Shown here: in pieces, positions 46,744 through 56,191 of the stretch
Layout of the letters: the number at the start of each line of letters is the position of its first letter
Position numbering within the stretch: the first letter of the stretch is position 1
Position numbers and translations under genes: made by a program
The notes under the pieces: model-generated
Database searches by the model: none
What the model was told of the DNA's origin: nothing
What the model saw: only the letters and a program-made list of their open reading frames with translations
Assembly: GCF_900205865.1 (NCBI RefSeq)
Contig: NZ_LT906662.1
Coordinates: 186,001 to 250,000 of the forward strand
Direction of reading: 5' to 3'
Length of the DNA: 64,000 bases
From: Thermoanaerobacterium sp. RBIITD
GTDB taxonomy: Bacteria > Bacillota > Thermoanaerobacteria > Thermoanaerobacterales > Thermoanaerobacteraceae

Positions 46744-48014
46744 TTTTGAGTCCCTCCTTCTTTATTAGTCATAAAATATACAGTATCTAACTCTATCTTT
46801 TTTGAAACATCAACAACATCATTTATAGTCACTTCATTTATTTTATGTAAAAATTCGTCTATATCATAATCCAAATGTGCCAAATTCTGTGACAAATAAA
46901 AATCAGAAATCTGTGTTGCATTATCTTTTATAGAATTCATCGATGTATTTAATGCCTTTAATGTTGAATCAAATTCATAGTCAGTTATATTACCGTTTTT
47001 TATTTCTTCAATTTGTTTTAATATAATATCTAAAGCCTTCTGATAATTTTTTATTTCTATACCTGACATTATAAGCATAAGGCCTTTAAATCTTTCAAGC
47101 CTTGAATGCGCATAATATGCAAGACTCGCCTTTTCCCTAACATTCATAAATAATTTTGAAAATGGACCACCACCAAGAACCCCACTATATACAAGAAGCG
47201 GGAAATATTCGCTATCACTCGGTTTTACATTTGTTCTAAATCCTAATGTCAATTTACCTTGTGTAACATCTAATTCTTCTCTTACATAATTAACTTTTTC
47301 TATTTTCTTATATATCGGAGTATCCGGTATATCGATGATATTATCTCTATTGATATTAAAATATTTTTCGAAAAAATATTTGATTTTCTCTTTGTCAACA
47401 TTCCCTGTTACATATATGTCAATTGGCAATGTCCTTATACATTTTTTATAATATTCATAGAGATTAGATTCATCAATTTTGTCGAGGTAATCTACATTGC
47501 CAAGCTCGTATATAGAATAATTCTCATCTTTGCACATTTCTTCTATACACCTATCGACAGCATATTTTGTCTTTTCATTTATCCTTGAATTTATTAAATT
47601 TCTTTGTATTTCTTTTTCCTGGTCAACGTATATTTTATTAAACCCATTATTCACAACTAATGGATTCAATAATATATCTGCTAAAAATTTAATTCCTTCT
47701 TCTGTAATATCATCTTTAATGTAGTTACTATCGGCTATCTCTAGTCTAAATTGTCCTATCTGCCTTTCACCTTTTTTATATACTGAAAACAATAATGTAG
47801 CACCATATAAACCCTCTAGATATTTAGTTATTTCTTTATATGTTTTAATATTCTTACTTCCTCTTTTTAATACTGAAGGTAACAAAGCAAATTCTGTGGC
47901 GTCATCTCCAAGCTTATTATGTATATAAATGTTTATCGTAATTGTTTTAAATTTTTTCATTTGATTTATGTAGAGATTTATACCATTACTAATTTTATCC
48001 TTATAAATGGACAT
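46740..48014 (-). CDS. M16 peptidase-like YfmF-like protein (inactive partner)
   Basis: 424 residues. M16 fold with GGGPFSKLFMNVREKASLAYYAHS, but no HxxEH zinc motif in its first 100 residues, so it is expected to be catalytically dead. It likely forms a heterodimer with the YfmH-like product, encoded next with a 4-base overlap. ATG with AAGGAG. Confidence 0.82.
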   Translation of the reverse strand: MSIYKDKISNGINLYINQMKKFKTITINIYIHNKLGDDATEFALLPSVLKRGSKNIKTYKEITKYLEGLYGATLLFSVYKKGERQIGQFRLEIADSNYIKDDITEEGIKFLADILLNPLVVNNGFNKIYVDQEKEIQRNLINSRINEKTKYAVDRCIEEMCKDENYSIYELGNVDYLDKIDESNLYEYYKKCIRTLPIDIYVTGNVDKEKIKYFFEKYFNINRDNIIDIPDTPIYKKIEKVNYVREELDVTQGKLTLGFRTNVKPSDSEYFPLLVYSGVLGGGPFSKLFMNVREKASLAYYAHSRLERFKGLMLIMSGIEIKNYQKALDIILKQIEEIKNGNITDYEFDSTLKALNTSMNSIKDNATQISDFYLSQNLAHLDYDIDEFLHKINEVTINDVVDVSKKIELDTVYFMTNKEGGTQK

Positions 48015-48089
48015 ATTTTATCACTCCTTCTATAATAATCCAATTGACCTTAATTATATTTCAAATATTATTTTGTGTCAACAAAATAT

Positions 48090-48111
48090 AAACCCGGGTT
48101 TCCCCGAGTTT
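48090..48111 (-). terminator. Terminator of the YhcN-like gene
   Basis: Minus strand AAACTCGGG, GAAA loop, CCCGGGTTT, then ATATTTTG. Three to ten bases after the stop codon. Confidence 0.7.
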
Positions 48112-48114
48112 ATC

Positions 48115-48648
48115 CTATGCACTTGGTGTGATTCTCTTTAAAATCTCTGCAATCTGTTTAGTAAATTCTGATAATGGCCTGCCAGCGGCTATACCTTTTG
48201 CAATATTATTGAGTCGTGTATATAGATCTGGATCCGATGTAGTTGAAACATGTTTTATTCCCTTATCAGTATCTCTTACAATCTTTTCAACCTTCTTCTT
48301 AACTTCAGTCTCATGTGCACCTTGTACCTTTGATTTCATATCAATACCGACAATAGCAGTGTTACCCGATATTACGACTGTCGCTTTATTTACTTCCGGT
48401 ATTTTAGCAACATTTGTCGCAATTCTTGCTGCTCTAGCACTTTCAGGTGCCGGTCTTCTTGCCGGTACCGGAGTTGTTGGTGCAGGTGTTGTTGGCGTCC
48501 TTTGCGGTGCCGGTGTTGTCATCCTTGGTGCAGGTGGTGTATATCTTGTAGGACTGGGTCTTTTAGCAGGCTTACAACCTGTTAATGATATAGTTAAAGC
48601 CATTATCAAAGCTAATAACATTAAAAAAAAGTTTCTTGCCTTTTTCAA
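48115..48648 (-). CDS. YhcN/YlaJ family sporulation lipoprotein
   Basis: 177 residues. Signal peptide with lipobox SLTGCKP (Cys about 25), then a Pro/Thr/Arg-rich linker (about 28-75) of low complexity, then the YhcN/YlaJ domain (ARAARIATNVAKIPEVNKATVVISG, AIVGIDM, near 75-165). Such proteins are found in spore membranes or the cortex-associated compartment. TTG at 48648 with GGGAGGTG is preferred; a GTG three codons upstream also exists. Stands alone between a terminator and ychF. Confidence 0.8.
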   Translation of the reverse strand: MKKARNFFLMLLALIMALTISLTGCKPAKRPSPTRYTPPAPRMTTPAPQRTPTTPAPTTPVPARRPAPESARAARIATNVAKIPEVNKATVVISGNTAIVGIDMKSKVQGAHETEVKKKVEKIVRDTDKGIKHVSTTSDPDLYTRLNNIAKGIAAGRPLSEFTKQIAEILKRITPSA

Positions 48649-48735
48649 TTCAAACACCTCCCATAAATATTTTGCTCACATAAATGTAATTTATTATTAT
48701 ACCATATGTATATTTTTGGTATATCTCAATATCAT

Positions 48736-48764
48736 TTGAACTTTTATCATATTTCATATATAAT
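48736..48764 (+). promoter_or_regulatory. Sigma-A promoter of ychF
   Basis: TTGAAC (48736-48741), 17 bases, TATAAT (48759-48764), on the plus strand, about 65 bases before the ychF start. Confidence 0.7.
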
Positions 48765-48829
48765 TCTATTTGATGCAATTTGTAAAAATTTTTATACATA
48801 AAATTTTAAAACATCACGGAGGAATATAG

Positions 48830-49921
48830 ATGGAAATAGGTATAGTAGGATTACCTAATGTTGGTAAAAGTACAATTTTTAATGCTATAACACAGGCCGG
48901 TGCTGAATGTGCGAATTATCCTTTTTGTACAATAGAACCAAATGTCGGAATTGTATCAGTTCCTGACAATAGACTTTATGAACTTGCTAAAATAGTAAAT
49001 CCACAGAAAATAATTCCAGCAACTATTAAATTCGTGGATATAGCGGGGCTTGTAAAAGGTGCAAGTAAAGGTGAAGGACTTGGAAATAAGTTTTTATCAC
49101 ATATAAGAGAAGTTGATGCGATACTAAATGTAGTAAGGTGTTTTGAAGACAGCAACATTACGCATGTGGAAGGTAATATAGACCCAATAAGAGATATAGA
49201 AATTATAACACTTGAATTAGTGCTTGCAGACTTGGAAGTTATAGAAAAGCGCATTGCAAAAACCTCAAAGTATGCCAAAAATGATAAAACTGCTGCGTTC
49301 GAACTTAATATATTAGAAAAAATTAAAAATGTACTAGATGCTGGTAAACCTGTACGTAATATCGATTTTGATGAAGAAGAACAGGCTTTTGTGAATCAGC
49401 TTATGTTATTGACATCAAAACCTGTAATGTATGCTGCAAATATATCTGAAGACGACCTTATATCAGGGGAAGAAAATGAATATGTGAAAAAACTTAAAGA
49501 ATATGCATCAAATGAGAAATCCGAAGTAATAGTTATATCAGCGAAAATTGAAGAAGAACTATCATCATTACCAGATGATGAAAAAAGCGAACTACTTTCT
49601 GAATATGGTTTAAAGGAACCAGGACTAAATAATATAATAAGGCACGGATATTCTTTGCTCGGTCTTATTACATTTTTCACAGCCGGCCCAAAAGAAGTAA
49701 GAGCTTGGACAATAAAAAATGGTACAAAAGCACCGCAAGCGGCTGGAAAAATCCATACAGACTTTGAAAAGGGATTTATAAGAGCTGAAGTAATATCGTA
49801 TAAGGATTATGTTGAATCCGGCTCTGAAACAGCAGCAAAAGAAAAAGGATTAATGCGACTCGAAGGCAAAGATTATGTTATGGAAGATGGAGATGTTGTT
49901 GTATTTCGGTTTAATGTATAA
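48830..49921 (+). CDS. ychF: Redox-regulated ATPase YchF
   Basis: 363 residues, usual length. Obg-related P-loop protein: GLPNVGKSTIFNAIT at residues 7-21, FVDIAGLVKGASKGEGLGN, and a NxxE-type altered G4 motif (YAANISEDDL) that makes the family prefer ATP. C-terminal TGS domain with KAPQAAGKIHTDFEKGFIRAEVISY. A ribosome-binding stress protein. One of the few plus-strand genes. Start ATG with GGAGGAAT. Confidence 0.95.
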   Translation: MEIGIVGLPNVGKSTIFNAITQAGAECANYPFCTIEPNVGIVSVPDNRLYELAKIVNPQKIIPATIKFVDIAGLVKGASKGEGLGNKFLSHIREVDAILNVVRCFEDSNITHVEGNIDPIRDIEIITLELVLADLEVIEKRIAKTSKYAKNDKTAAFELNILEKIKNVLDAGKPVRNIDFDEEEQAFVNQLMLLTSKPVMYAANISEDDLISGEENEYVKKLKEYASNEKSEVIVISAKIEEELSSLPDDEKSELLSEYGLKEPGLNNIIRHGYSLLGLITFFTAGPKEVRAWTIKNGTKAPQAAGKIHTDFEKGFIRAEVISYKDYVESGSETAAKEKGLMRLEGKDYVMEDGDVVVFRFNV

Positions 49922-49967
49922 AATAGCTAAATGATTTTCTTACAGGGTTTTTAATTTTAAAATTTTA

Positions 49968-49997
49968 GCCCATGGATCGTAAATATTATCCATGGGC
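49968..49997 (-). terminator. Hairpin downstream of the DUF4097-like remnant
   Basis: Perfect inverted repeat GCCCATGGAT / ATCCATGGGC with a 10-base loop. On the minus strand it is followed by TAAAATTTT; on the plus strand there is no T-run, so it better fits as a terminator of the minus-strand DUF2089 unit. It could also end ychF weakly. Confidence 0.55.
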
Positions 49998-50080
49998 CGA
50001 TGCTGTAGCTCCTTTAGTGATAGTCAATGATATCAAGCTTTTACGTTAGATATTAATTTATATCATAGCATTTCTTTTCA

Positions 50081-50332
50081 TCATCTATTTATGAAACCTC
50101 CTTTAATTATATTAATATTAGCGTTTGATGTTAATGCAACTATCTCGACCTTTTTATTAGATAACTCATAATTTTCTGTTTTACCTTCTGCATAATTTCC
50201 GCTTCTATTATCTAAATACAATGCAGGAAAATCAACCTTACATCTTCCATTTGTTGTATTCAGATTAAAAGAAATTCCACATCCTTTTTCAATGTTGCCT
50301 ACATTAATAGAAGAATTAGAAGTCCTTAAATC
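50081..50332 (-). pseudogene. Remnant of a DUF4097-like beta-helical protein
   Basis: An open frame of 83 codons without a start: it begins DLRTSNSSINVGNIEKGCGISF, then NLNTTNGRCKVDFPALYLDN, and ends NANINIIKGGFINR. The repeated short beta-strand pattern resembles the C-terminus of DUF4097 (adhesin-like) proteins. These normally follow a DUF2089 gene and begin with MNEE-. Here a short MIREAYMNEEI peptide lies after the DUF2089 stop and is closed by TAA, so the gene appears to have lost its middle part. Confidence 0.5.
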
Positions 50333-50357
50333 TCTTCATTCATATATGCTTCTCTAA

Positions 50358-50720
50358 TCATTCTTCTTTTAATAATTTCAGTGCTTCTTGTGCCGTTATC
50401 TCTCCGATTTCCAGCCTTTCTAACACTTCTTTTTTATTTACAGTCGGCCTTTCCTCAACTTTATAACCTAAAGCAATTATAAGATTGTCAAGCTTAGTTC
50501 TTATTGTTGGATATGAAATGCCAAGCTCCTTTTCCATTTCTTTAATATTGCCTCTGCATTTTATAAAGACTTCCATAAAGTCTCTCTGTTCTTTTGATAA
50601 ATAACAGAATTTGCACATCTCAAAATCACCTTCCATAGATGTGCCACATTTAGGACAGGTAAGTTTTGTAACAGTGAATTTTTCATTGCATATAGGGCAT
50701 CTTCCAATTACTTCATTCAA
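50358..50720 (-). CDS. DUF2089 family protein (zinc ribbon plus HTH)
   Basis: 120 residues. Zinc ribbon with four CxxC-type cysteines (CPICNEKF.., CPKCGTS.., CKFCYLS) in the first 45 residues, then a helix-turn-helix-like region (KEMEKELGISYPTIRTKLDNLI) and a short SHOCT-like end (GEITAQEALKLLKEE). Likely a DNA-binding regulator. The TTG at 50720 (LNEVIGRCPIC) follows GGTGGTGAT and fits the family N-terminus. Followed by the DUF4097-like remnant, its usual partner. Confidence 0.8.
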   Translation of the reverse strand: MNEVIGRCPICNEKFTVTKLTCPKCGTSMEGDFEMCKFCYLSKEQRDFMEVFIKCRGNIKEMEKELGISYPTIRTKLDNLIIALGYKVEERPTVNKKEVLERLEIGEITAQEALKLLKEE

Positions 50721-50732
50721 ATATATCACCAC

Positions 50733-50984
50733 CCAAAATTTCTTCTTTTTGTATCAATTTTTTATTGTTGATTATATTATAACACATGTATCAATATATT
50801 CAATATTTATTTCAATATATTTTATAATATTTTGTTTAATATTTAATTATTTTAATTTTTATTTTCAATATATTAATCTTTTCTTAAAACAATGTTGTAT
50901 AAAAGTATAAAATAAAATTAAAAATAAAATATTTTTTAAGCAATTTAATAAATTAGTGATCTTAATATTCAAATTCATACAACG
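50733..50984. other. AT-rich gap upstream of the DUF2089 gene
   Basis: About 250 bases of very AT-rich sequence with repeats of ATATT. I see no ORF, RNA gene or convincing promoter beyond possible TATAAT-like stretches. Confidence 0.4.
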
Positions 50985-51014
50985 AATAAGGGTTCGATTT
51001 ATCGAACCCTTATT
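50985..51014 (-). terminator. Terminator of iscS-thiI
   Basis: Perfect inverted repeat AATAAGGGTTCGAT / ATCGAACCCTTATT with a two-base loop, 15 bases after the thiI stop. A shorter relative with the same GGTTCGA core lies at 53425-53447. Confidence 0.75.
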
Positions 51015-51028
51015 ACAATAATTAATAT

Positions 51029-52177
51029 TCACTCAGGTTTTATTTTAATTTGCTCTACGTTTAGATTATCAATATAATATTGATAATCTAAATTTTTCTC
51101 GCCTTCAATTACATCCTCTAGTACAGGTTTTATAAGAGGATGTTTAGGTACAAATATAGTACAGCAATCTTCATAAGGCCTTATTGATATGTCATATGTT
51201 CCAATTTTTTGCGCTAACTCTACAATTTCACTCTTATCCATACCAATTAAAGGCCTAAAAACGGGCATTTTCACTACTGCATTTGTGCAGTAAAGACTCT
51301 CAATTGTTTGGCTCGCAACCTGTCCTAAACTTTCGCCTGTGACAAGTGCCATAGCGTCATATTTCCTAGCTATATTTTCGGCTACTCTCATCATCATTCT
51401 TCTCATTATTATAGTTGTCATTTTGGGAGGACATTTATCATAAATAGCGAGCTGAAAATCTGTAAAATTAACTACATGAAGATATATTATTTGACCGTAC
51501 TCAGTCAATGTCTTGCACAAATCAATAACTTTATCCTTAGCTCTTTCCTGCGTATATGGTGGACTGTGAAAGTAAATAGCTTCTACTTCAACGCCTCTCT
51601 TCATCATCATCCATGCAGCAACAGGGCTATCAATTCCACCTGATAAAAGCACCATCGCTTTTCCATTTGTACCAAGTGGCATACCTCCAATGCCGTCTAT
51701 AACACCTATATATAAGTAAGCCCTTTCACGTATCTCAATATTTAAAATAACGTCGGGATTATGAACATCAACATAAATATTGTCTACATTTTCTAACACC
51801 TTTGCTCCAACCATACGGCTTATTTCCATGCTCTCATAGGGAAATGATTTATTTGGTCTACGAGTCTCTACTTTAAAGCTCTTTCCTGAATGCTCTCTCA
51901 TTATATCAATGGCGGTTTTATATATTGTTTCAATGTTTAAATCAACTTTTTTAGCAATCGTAATACCGACTATACCAAAAACCTTTTTTAATTTATCAAT
52001 GATATCATTCACATTTCCTGGATATTCAATATAAATTCTGCCGTGAGTTTTCTCCACTTTTATATCTTCATATCCATTTAATGCATTTTTTATATTTTTT
52101 ACAAGTTTGTTTTCAAAATATGTCCTATTGTCACCTTTTAATGCTAATTCACCATATTTTACTAAGATTAAATCCAT
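51029..52177 (-). CDS. thiI: tRNA 4-thiouridine synthase ThiI
   Basis: 382 residues. N-terminal ferredoxin-like and THUMP domains (about 1-165), then the PP-loop LLSGGIDSPVAAWMM with SGGIDS at about 179-184, and AMALVTGESLGQVASQT. It lacks the C-terminal rhodanese domain found in E. coli (482 residues), as usual in Firmicutes, and the paired cysteine desulfurase probably delivers sulfur. ATG with AAAGGAGG, two bases after iscS. Confidence 0.94.
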   Translation of the reverse strand: MDLILVKYGELALKGDNRTYFENKLVKNIKNALNGYEDIKVEKTHGRIYIEYPGNVNDIIDKLKKVFGIVGITIAKKVDLNIETIYKTAIDIMREHSGKSFKVETRRPNKSFPYESMEISRMVGAKVLENVDNIYVDVHNPDVILNIEIRERAYLYIGVIDGIGGMPLGTNGKAMVLLSGGIDSPVAAWMMMKRGVEVEAIYFHSPPYTQERAKDKVIDLCKTLTEYGQIIYLHVVNFTDFQLAIYDKCPPKMTTIIMRRMMMRVAENIARKYDAMALVTGESLGQVASQTIESLYCTNAVVKMPVFRPLIGMDKSEIVELAQKIGTYDISIRPYEDCCTIFVPKHPLIKPVLEDVIEGEKNLDYQYYIDNLNVEQIKIKPE

Positions 52178-52179
52178 TT

Positions 52180-53334
52180 TTACCTCCTTTTATACTTTCT
52201 TAAAAGATTAACTTTTTCTTTTAGGGTATCAATCGTATAGTCAATTTCATTTTCTGTATTAAATAAACCAAGTGAAAATCTAATAGCACTTTCAATAAAA
52301 TCATGGCTTAGTCCAATTGATTTCAAAACGTGACTTTCAGTTTCTTTATGTGATGAACAAGCAGAACCCGTTGAAACATATATACCTTTTTCTTCCAAAG
52401 CATGTAATAGCACTTCACCTCTTACGCCCAAAAAAGACACATTTAATATTTGCGGTGCGCCATTATCAATATCGGGACCATTCAAATGAACATCAGTTAT
52501 CTCACTAATAATTCCGTCATATAACCTCTTTTTTAGGGCCATTAGTTTTGATGTATAAGTTTTAAAATTTTCGCTTATTAATTTACATGCTAATCCAAGG
52601 CCTGCAATACCCGGCAAGTTTTCTGTACCTGATCTAAGATTGCGCTCTTGCCCACCACCATATATTATAGGTTTTATTTTAGTACCTTTTTTTATATAAA
52701 GCGCACCAATACCCTTTGGGCCATGTATCTTGTGACCACTTATTGATAATAAATCTATATTTTGATCCTTTACATTTATATCAATTTTACCGATAGCTTG
52801 TACACCATCTACATGATAATAAGCTATATTTGATTTTTCTTTTAATTTAGCTATCATATCAATAGGTTCGATTGTACCTATTTCATTATTTACACCCATT
52901 ATCGAAATGAGTATGGTTTTATCGTTTATAGCTTGTTCAAGCTCTCCTAAATTAATTTTGCCATTTTTATCTACATTAAGATATGTAACATTATACCCCT
53001 CTTCTTCTAATTGTTTCATGACATTTAAGACAGATGGATGTTCGATTTTTGAGGTAATAATATGATTTCCCATCCTCTTCATTCCATATGCTATACCACG
53101 TATGGCAAAATTATTTGATTCTGTACCACCGGACGTAAAAACTACATTATCTTTCTCAGATTTTATTAATTTTGCTACACTATCTCTTGACACATCAAGG
53201 ATCTTTTCAGCTCTATATCCTTTTAAATGTATCGATGAAGGATTGCCATATTCATTATCCAATACATCAACCATTTTATCAATTACTTCTTTTCGAACTC
53301 TCGTTGTTGCGCTATTGTCGAGGTACACTTCCAT
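52180..53334 (-). CDS. Cysteine desulfurase (IscS/NifS family, ThiI partner)
   Basis: 384 residues. PLP enzyme: YLDNSATTRVRKEV at the N-terminus, SGHKIHGPKGIGALY with the PLP lysine near 204, and the active-site cysteine loop STGSACSSHKETESHVL near 322-338. The adjacent thiI suggests it supplies sulfur for tRNA thiolation, like NifZ in Bacillus, rather than general Fe-S assembly. ATG with GAGGATTG. Confidence 0.93.
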   Translation of the reverse strand: MEVYLDNSATTRVRKEVIDKMVDVLDNEYGNPSSIHLKGYRAEKILDVSRDSVAKLIKSEKDNVVFTSGGTESNNFAIRGIAYGMKRMGNHIITSKIEHPSVLNVMKQLEEEGYNVTYLNVDKNGKINLGELEQAINDKTILISIMGVNNEIGTIEPIDMIAKLKEKSNIAYYHVDGVQAIGKIDINVKDQNIDLLSISGHKIHGPKGIGALYIKKGTKIKPIIYGGGQERNLRSGTENLPGIAGLGLACKLISENFKTYTSKLMALKKRLYDGIISEITDVHLNGPDIDNGAPQILNVSFLGVRGEVLLHALEEKGIYVSTGSACSSHKETESHVLKSIGLSHDFIESAIRFSLGLFNTENEIDYTIDTLKEKVNLLRKYKRR

Positions 53335-53424
53335 TTATACCAATCCTCACATATTTTCTATATTTAACATATATATTATATGTTAATGTCAGCTTATATT
53401 TCAACTCTAAAAAGAAAATTAAAA

Positions 53425-53447
53425 GGTTCGACAAATCGAACCCCTAT
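53425..53447 (-). terminator. Terminator of the hfs operon
   Basis: Minus strand GGTTCGA, TTTG, TCGAACC followed by TTTTAATTTTC. Between hfsD and the cysteine desulfurase gene. Confidence 0.65.
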
Positions 53448-53515
53448 GATAAACATATTAATACTTATACTTTTATTTAAAAAGAGAAAGTTTTGATTCT
53501 CTTTTTAAGCTTCTT

Positions 53516-55015
53516 TCAATGATTTATTTGTATTTTTTTTTCGTGTGGCACATGAAAATCAACTTCATCTGTATCGAGCTGGTCAATTCTTTCTTTTATA
53601 TTTTTGTATGTCGATGTATCACCAAATTTATTTACTGCTAACTTTGCTTGATTTACATTGTTATTGATAACACCAGCACCTCCAATGCATCCGCCAATGC
53701 ATGCCATTCCTTCTACAAAATTATTGGGAAGTTTTCCCGCTTTCATTATTTTTAAAGTTTTATTGCATTCCTCAAGTCCATTGCAAATAACTGGATTAAG
53801 TTCTATATCAACGTCCATTTCTTTTATTGCTTCTTTCACAGCTTCTAATACGCCGCCAGACCTTGCAAATTTTCTTCCAAACAGTGTTGCATCCTCAACT
53901 TTCATGTCTTCCTGCTCTTTGATATCTATTTCCGCTGCATCAAGTACAGCCACCATTTCTTCAAATGTCATGGCATAATCCGTTATTCCTTTAATTTCAT
54001 CTCTCATGATTTCTGATTTTTTGGCGGTACATGGACCTATAAAAACAGTTAATGCAGCAGGATCAAACTTTTTAATGTATTTTGAGATAGCCGTCATAGG
54101 TGATACTGTTGTCGATACATTTTCAGCAAGTTCAGGATAGCTTTTCCTAATATGTGTCACAAATGCAGGGCAGCATGAGCTTGTCATGACTTTTATATCA
54201 CCTATTTTTTCGCTAAATTCTTTTGCCTCTTCTGTTGCAACAAAATCAGCTCCAAGTGCAACTTCTATAACATCTGTGAATCCTAATTTCCTTAAAGCAG
54301 ATTTAACTTGCCCTACTGTTGCATCTTTAAATTGAGATGCTATAGCAGGTGCAATTAATGCATAAACCTTTTTTCCGCTTTTTATAGCTCTTATTATGCC
54401 TACGATGTATGATTTATCTGTTATAGCACCAAATGGGCATGCCAATGTGCACGCTCCACATGAAGTACATTTCTCATAATTAATAGCCGCTTTTAATTCT
54501 TCATCCATAGTTATTGCTTTCGCTGTACAAGAGCGTATGCATGGTCTTAAAGTATCTGATATCGCATTATATGGACATGCATCTTTACATCTGCCACATT
54601 CAATACATTTATCATAATCTATATGACTTCTCTTATCTATAATAGATATAGCACCTTTCGGACAAACCTCTGTACATTTATGTGTTAAACAGCCACGACA
54701 TGCTTCTGTAACCCTGTATCTTTTGATAGGACATTCTTCACAGGCTATATCTAGTATTTGTATAATGGGTTCCTCGCCTTCGATGGCATATTTCATAGTT
54801 CTTTTTAAATTTTTACCCATCGCTACTTTTATTCTCTGCTCGAGGATAGCTCTTTCTTTATACACACAGCATCTAAATCTAGGTTTTGTGCCAGGAATTA
54901 TTTCGTATGGTATTTCATCATATTCTTCATCCAGCTTATCTTCTAATGTTAATTTTGCTACTTTGTATAATACCTCATACTTTAACATCTGAATATCGGA
55001 ATTAAATTTAAACAA
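53516..55015 (-). CDS. hfsD: [FeFe] hydrogenase, catalytic type (HfsD-like)
   Basis: 499 residues. An N-terminal domain of about 90 residues, then clusters of ferredoxin-like cysteines (residues 92-123, 137-147, 183-193), then the H-cluster domain. H-cluster loops are intact: SSCCPAFV with Cys281 and Cys282, GPCTAKKSE with Cys329, and EGMACIGGCIGG with Cys439 and Cys443. Both cysteines of the first loop (proton relay and cubane ligand) are kept, so this is likely the hydrogen-forming enzyme. Start TTG with AGAAGGGG. Last gene of hfsABCD, which from memory was shown to be the main hydrogenase locus in T. saccharolyticum. Confidence 0.85.
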   Translation of the reverse strand: MFKFNSDIQMLKYEVLYKVAKLTLEDKLDEEYDEIPYEIIPGTKPRFRCCVYKERAILEQRIKVAMGKNLKRTMKYAIEGEEPIIQILDIACEECPIKRYRVTEACRGCLTHKCTEVCPKGAISIIDKRSHIDYDKCIECGRCKDACPYNAISDTLRPCIRSCTAKAITMDEELKAAINYEKCTSCGACTLACPFGAITDKSYIVGIIRAIKSGKKVYALIAPAIASQFKDATVGQVKSALRKLGFTDVIEVALGADFVATEEAKEFSEKIGDIKVMTSSCCPAFVTHIRKSYPELAENVSTTVSPMTAISKYIKKFDPAALTVFIGPCTAKKSEIMRDEIKGITDYAMTFEEMVAVLDAAEIDIKEQEDMKVEDATLFGRKFARSGGVLEAVKEAIKEMDVDIELNPVICNGLEECNKTLKIMKAGKLPNNFVEGMACIGGCIGGAGVINNNVNQAKLAVNKFGDTSTYKNIKERIDQLDTDEVDFHVPHEKKIQINH

Positions 55016-55030
55016 GATTATCTACCCCTT

Positions 55031-56191
55031 CTAAAAATAATTAACTTCTATATTTTTATTTAACTTGTATAATAAATCAATAAGTTCTTCTACGATTTTA
55101 ATCTTTATCCTTAAATCTGTAGGAAAATCAGGATTTTGGTGTGCACTATTAACGGCTTGACCGACTAAAAAATTAATATCCGTAGAATAATTTAATATCT
55201 TAAATAATTTTGTTGCGCCATCTTTTTTAGAATATTTAAGTAAATCTACATTATTATTTTCAATGTAATCCTTAAAAAGTTCTACAACCCTTCTTAGAGT
55301 TAGCACACCTTCTGTTACTAAATCAATACCATCTATCTTAGCAATAGGAGGTATATCAGGGTCAATATAATCAGTTGTAGTCAATACTTTTTTATTTAGT
55401 ACTCTTCCTACAATTTTTGCAGCAGTACCACCACATACTACTTTCAATCCTTCACTTTTTACCAGTTTCTTAACAACCCATTCGTCCATATTTTTAAGAA
55501 TTGGCGGTCCTATCATAACTGTAACTTTTTTAGATTCATTTGCTTTAATCACTATAGCAGTAGCATCATCACCAGGCTTATTTCTATACAAATTTTTACA
55601 CGTTGTTATAAGTTGGTAACATATATCTGAAGAGTCATCTAACACCTTTATAGTTTTCTCTAAATACTGTGATACATTTTCCCATTGCCAACCGAGATTT
55701 AAGATGCCTCCAACACCGGCATGTATAACCCCGTCTGATACAAGTACTAAAGTATCATTTAACTCTAGCTTAAATGAACTTTCGTATATCTTCTTATCGC
55801 CTATGACTATTAAATCCTTATTAATTTTTTTAGGAAGGCCATTTTTAAAATAAAATACTGAAGGATTATCATATTCAACAATATGAACATTATCACCTTC
55901 TATCGATACTACTGTAAATGTAGAATATGCTATATTTCTTTCGCTACATATTGGTAAAGTATGTGCCACTGTATCAACAACATCAGATAATTTAGAGCCC
56001 ATATCAAGCATCTTTGATACAATTCTAGATGTAAGTGTTGATAAAATGTTAGCTTTTACTCCACTACCAAGGCCATCTGCGAGTACTGCCATGACATAAT
56101 CTTTTTTACGTATAATTTGTACACTATCACCGCACAATTCTTCACCATATTTATTCAGTGAAGCATGTGCAACATCAATATAGTAACTCAT
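55031..56191 (-). CDS. hfsC: SpoIIE-type serine phosphatase (HfsC-like)
   Basis: 386 residues. N-terminal PP2C/SpoIIE phosphatase domain (about 1-220) with metal-binding ADGLGSGVKAN, VLVSDGVIHAG, and PGDDATAIVI. The C-terminal 160 residues (from VTVMIGPPILKNMDEW) are found in phosphatases tied to sensory hydrogenases and have no clear enzyme motif. Likely acts on an unknown phosphoprotein downstream of the HfsB sensor. ATG overlaps the hfsB stop by four bases. Confidence 0.82.
   Translation of the reverse strand: MSYYIDVAHASLNKYGEELCGDSVQIIRKKDYVMAVLADGLGSGVKANILSTLTSRIVSKMLDMGSKLSDVVDTVAHTLPICSERNIAYSTFTVVSIEGDNVHIVEYDNPSVFYFKNGLPKKINKDLIVIGDKKIYESSFKLELNDTLVLVSDGVIHAGVGGILNLGWQWENVSQYLEKTIKVLDDSSDICYQLITTCKNLYRNKPGDDATAIVIKANESKKVTVMIGPPILKNMDEWVVKKLVKSEGLKVVCGGTAAKIVGRVLNKKVLTTTDYIDPDIPPIAKIDGIDLVTEGVLTLRRVVELFKDYIENNNVDLLKYSKKDGATKLFKILNYSTDINFLVGQAVNSAHQNPDFPTDLRIKIKIVEELIDLLYKLNKNIEVNYF

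Noticed and set aside
48128-48739. 203-residue plus-strand ORF opposite the YhcN-like gene
   Set aside because: It mirrors the proline-rich linker of the real gene, giving a Gly/Ala/Val pseudo-protein.
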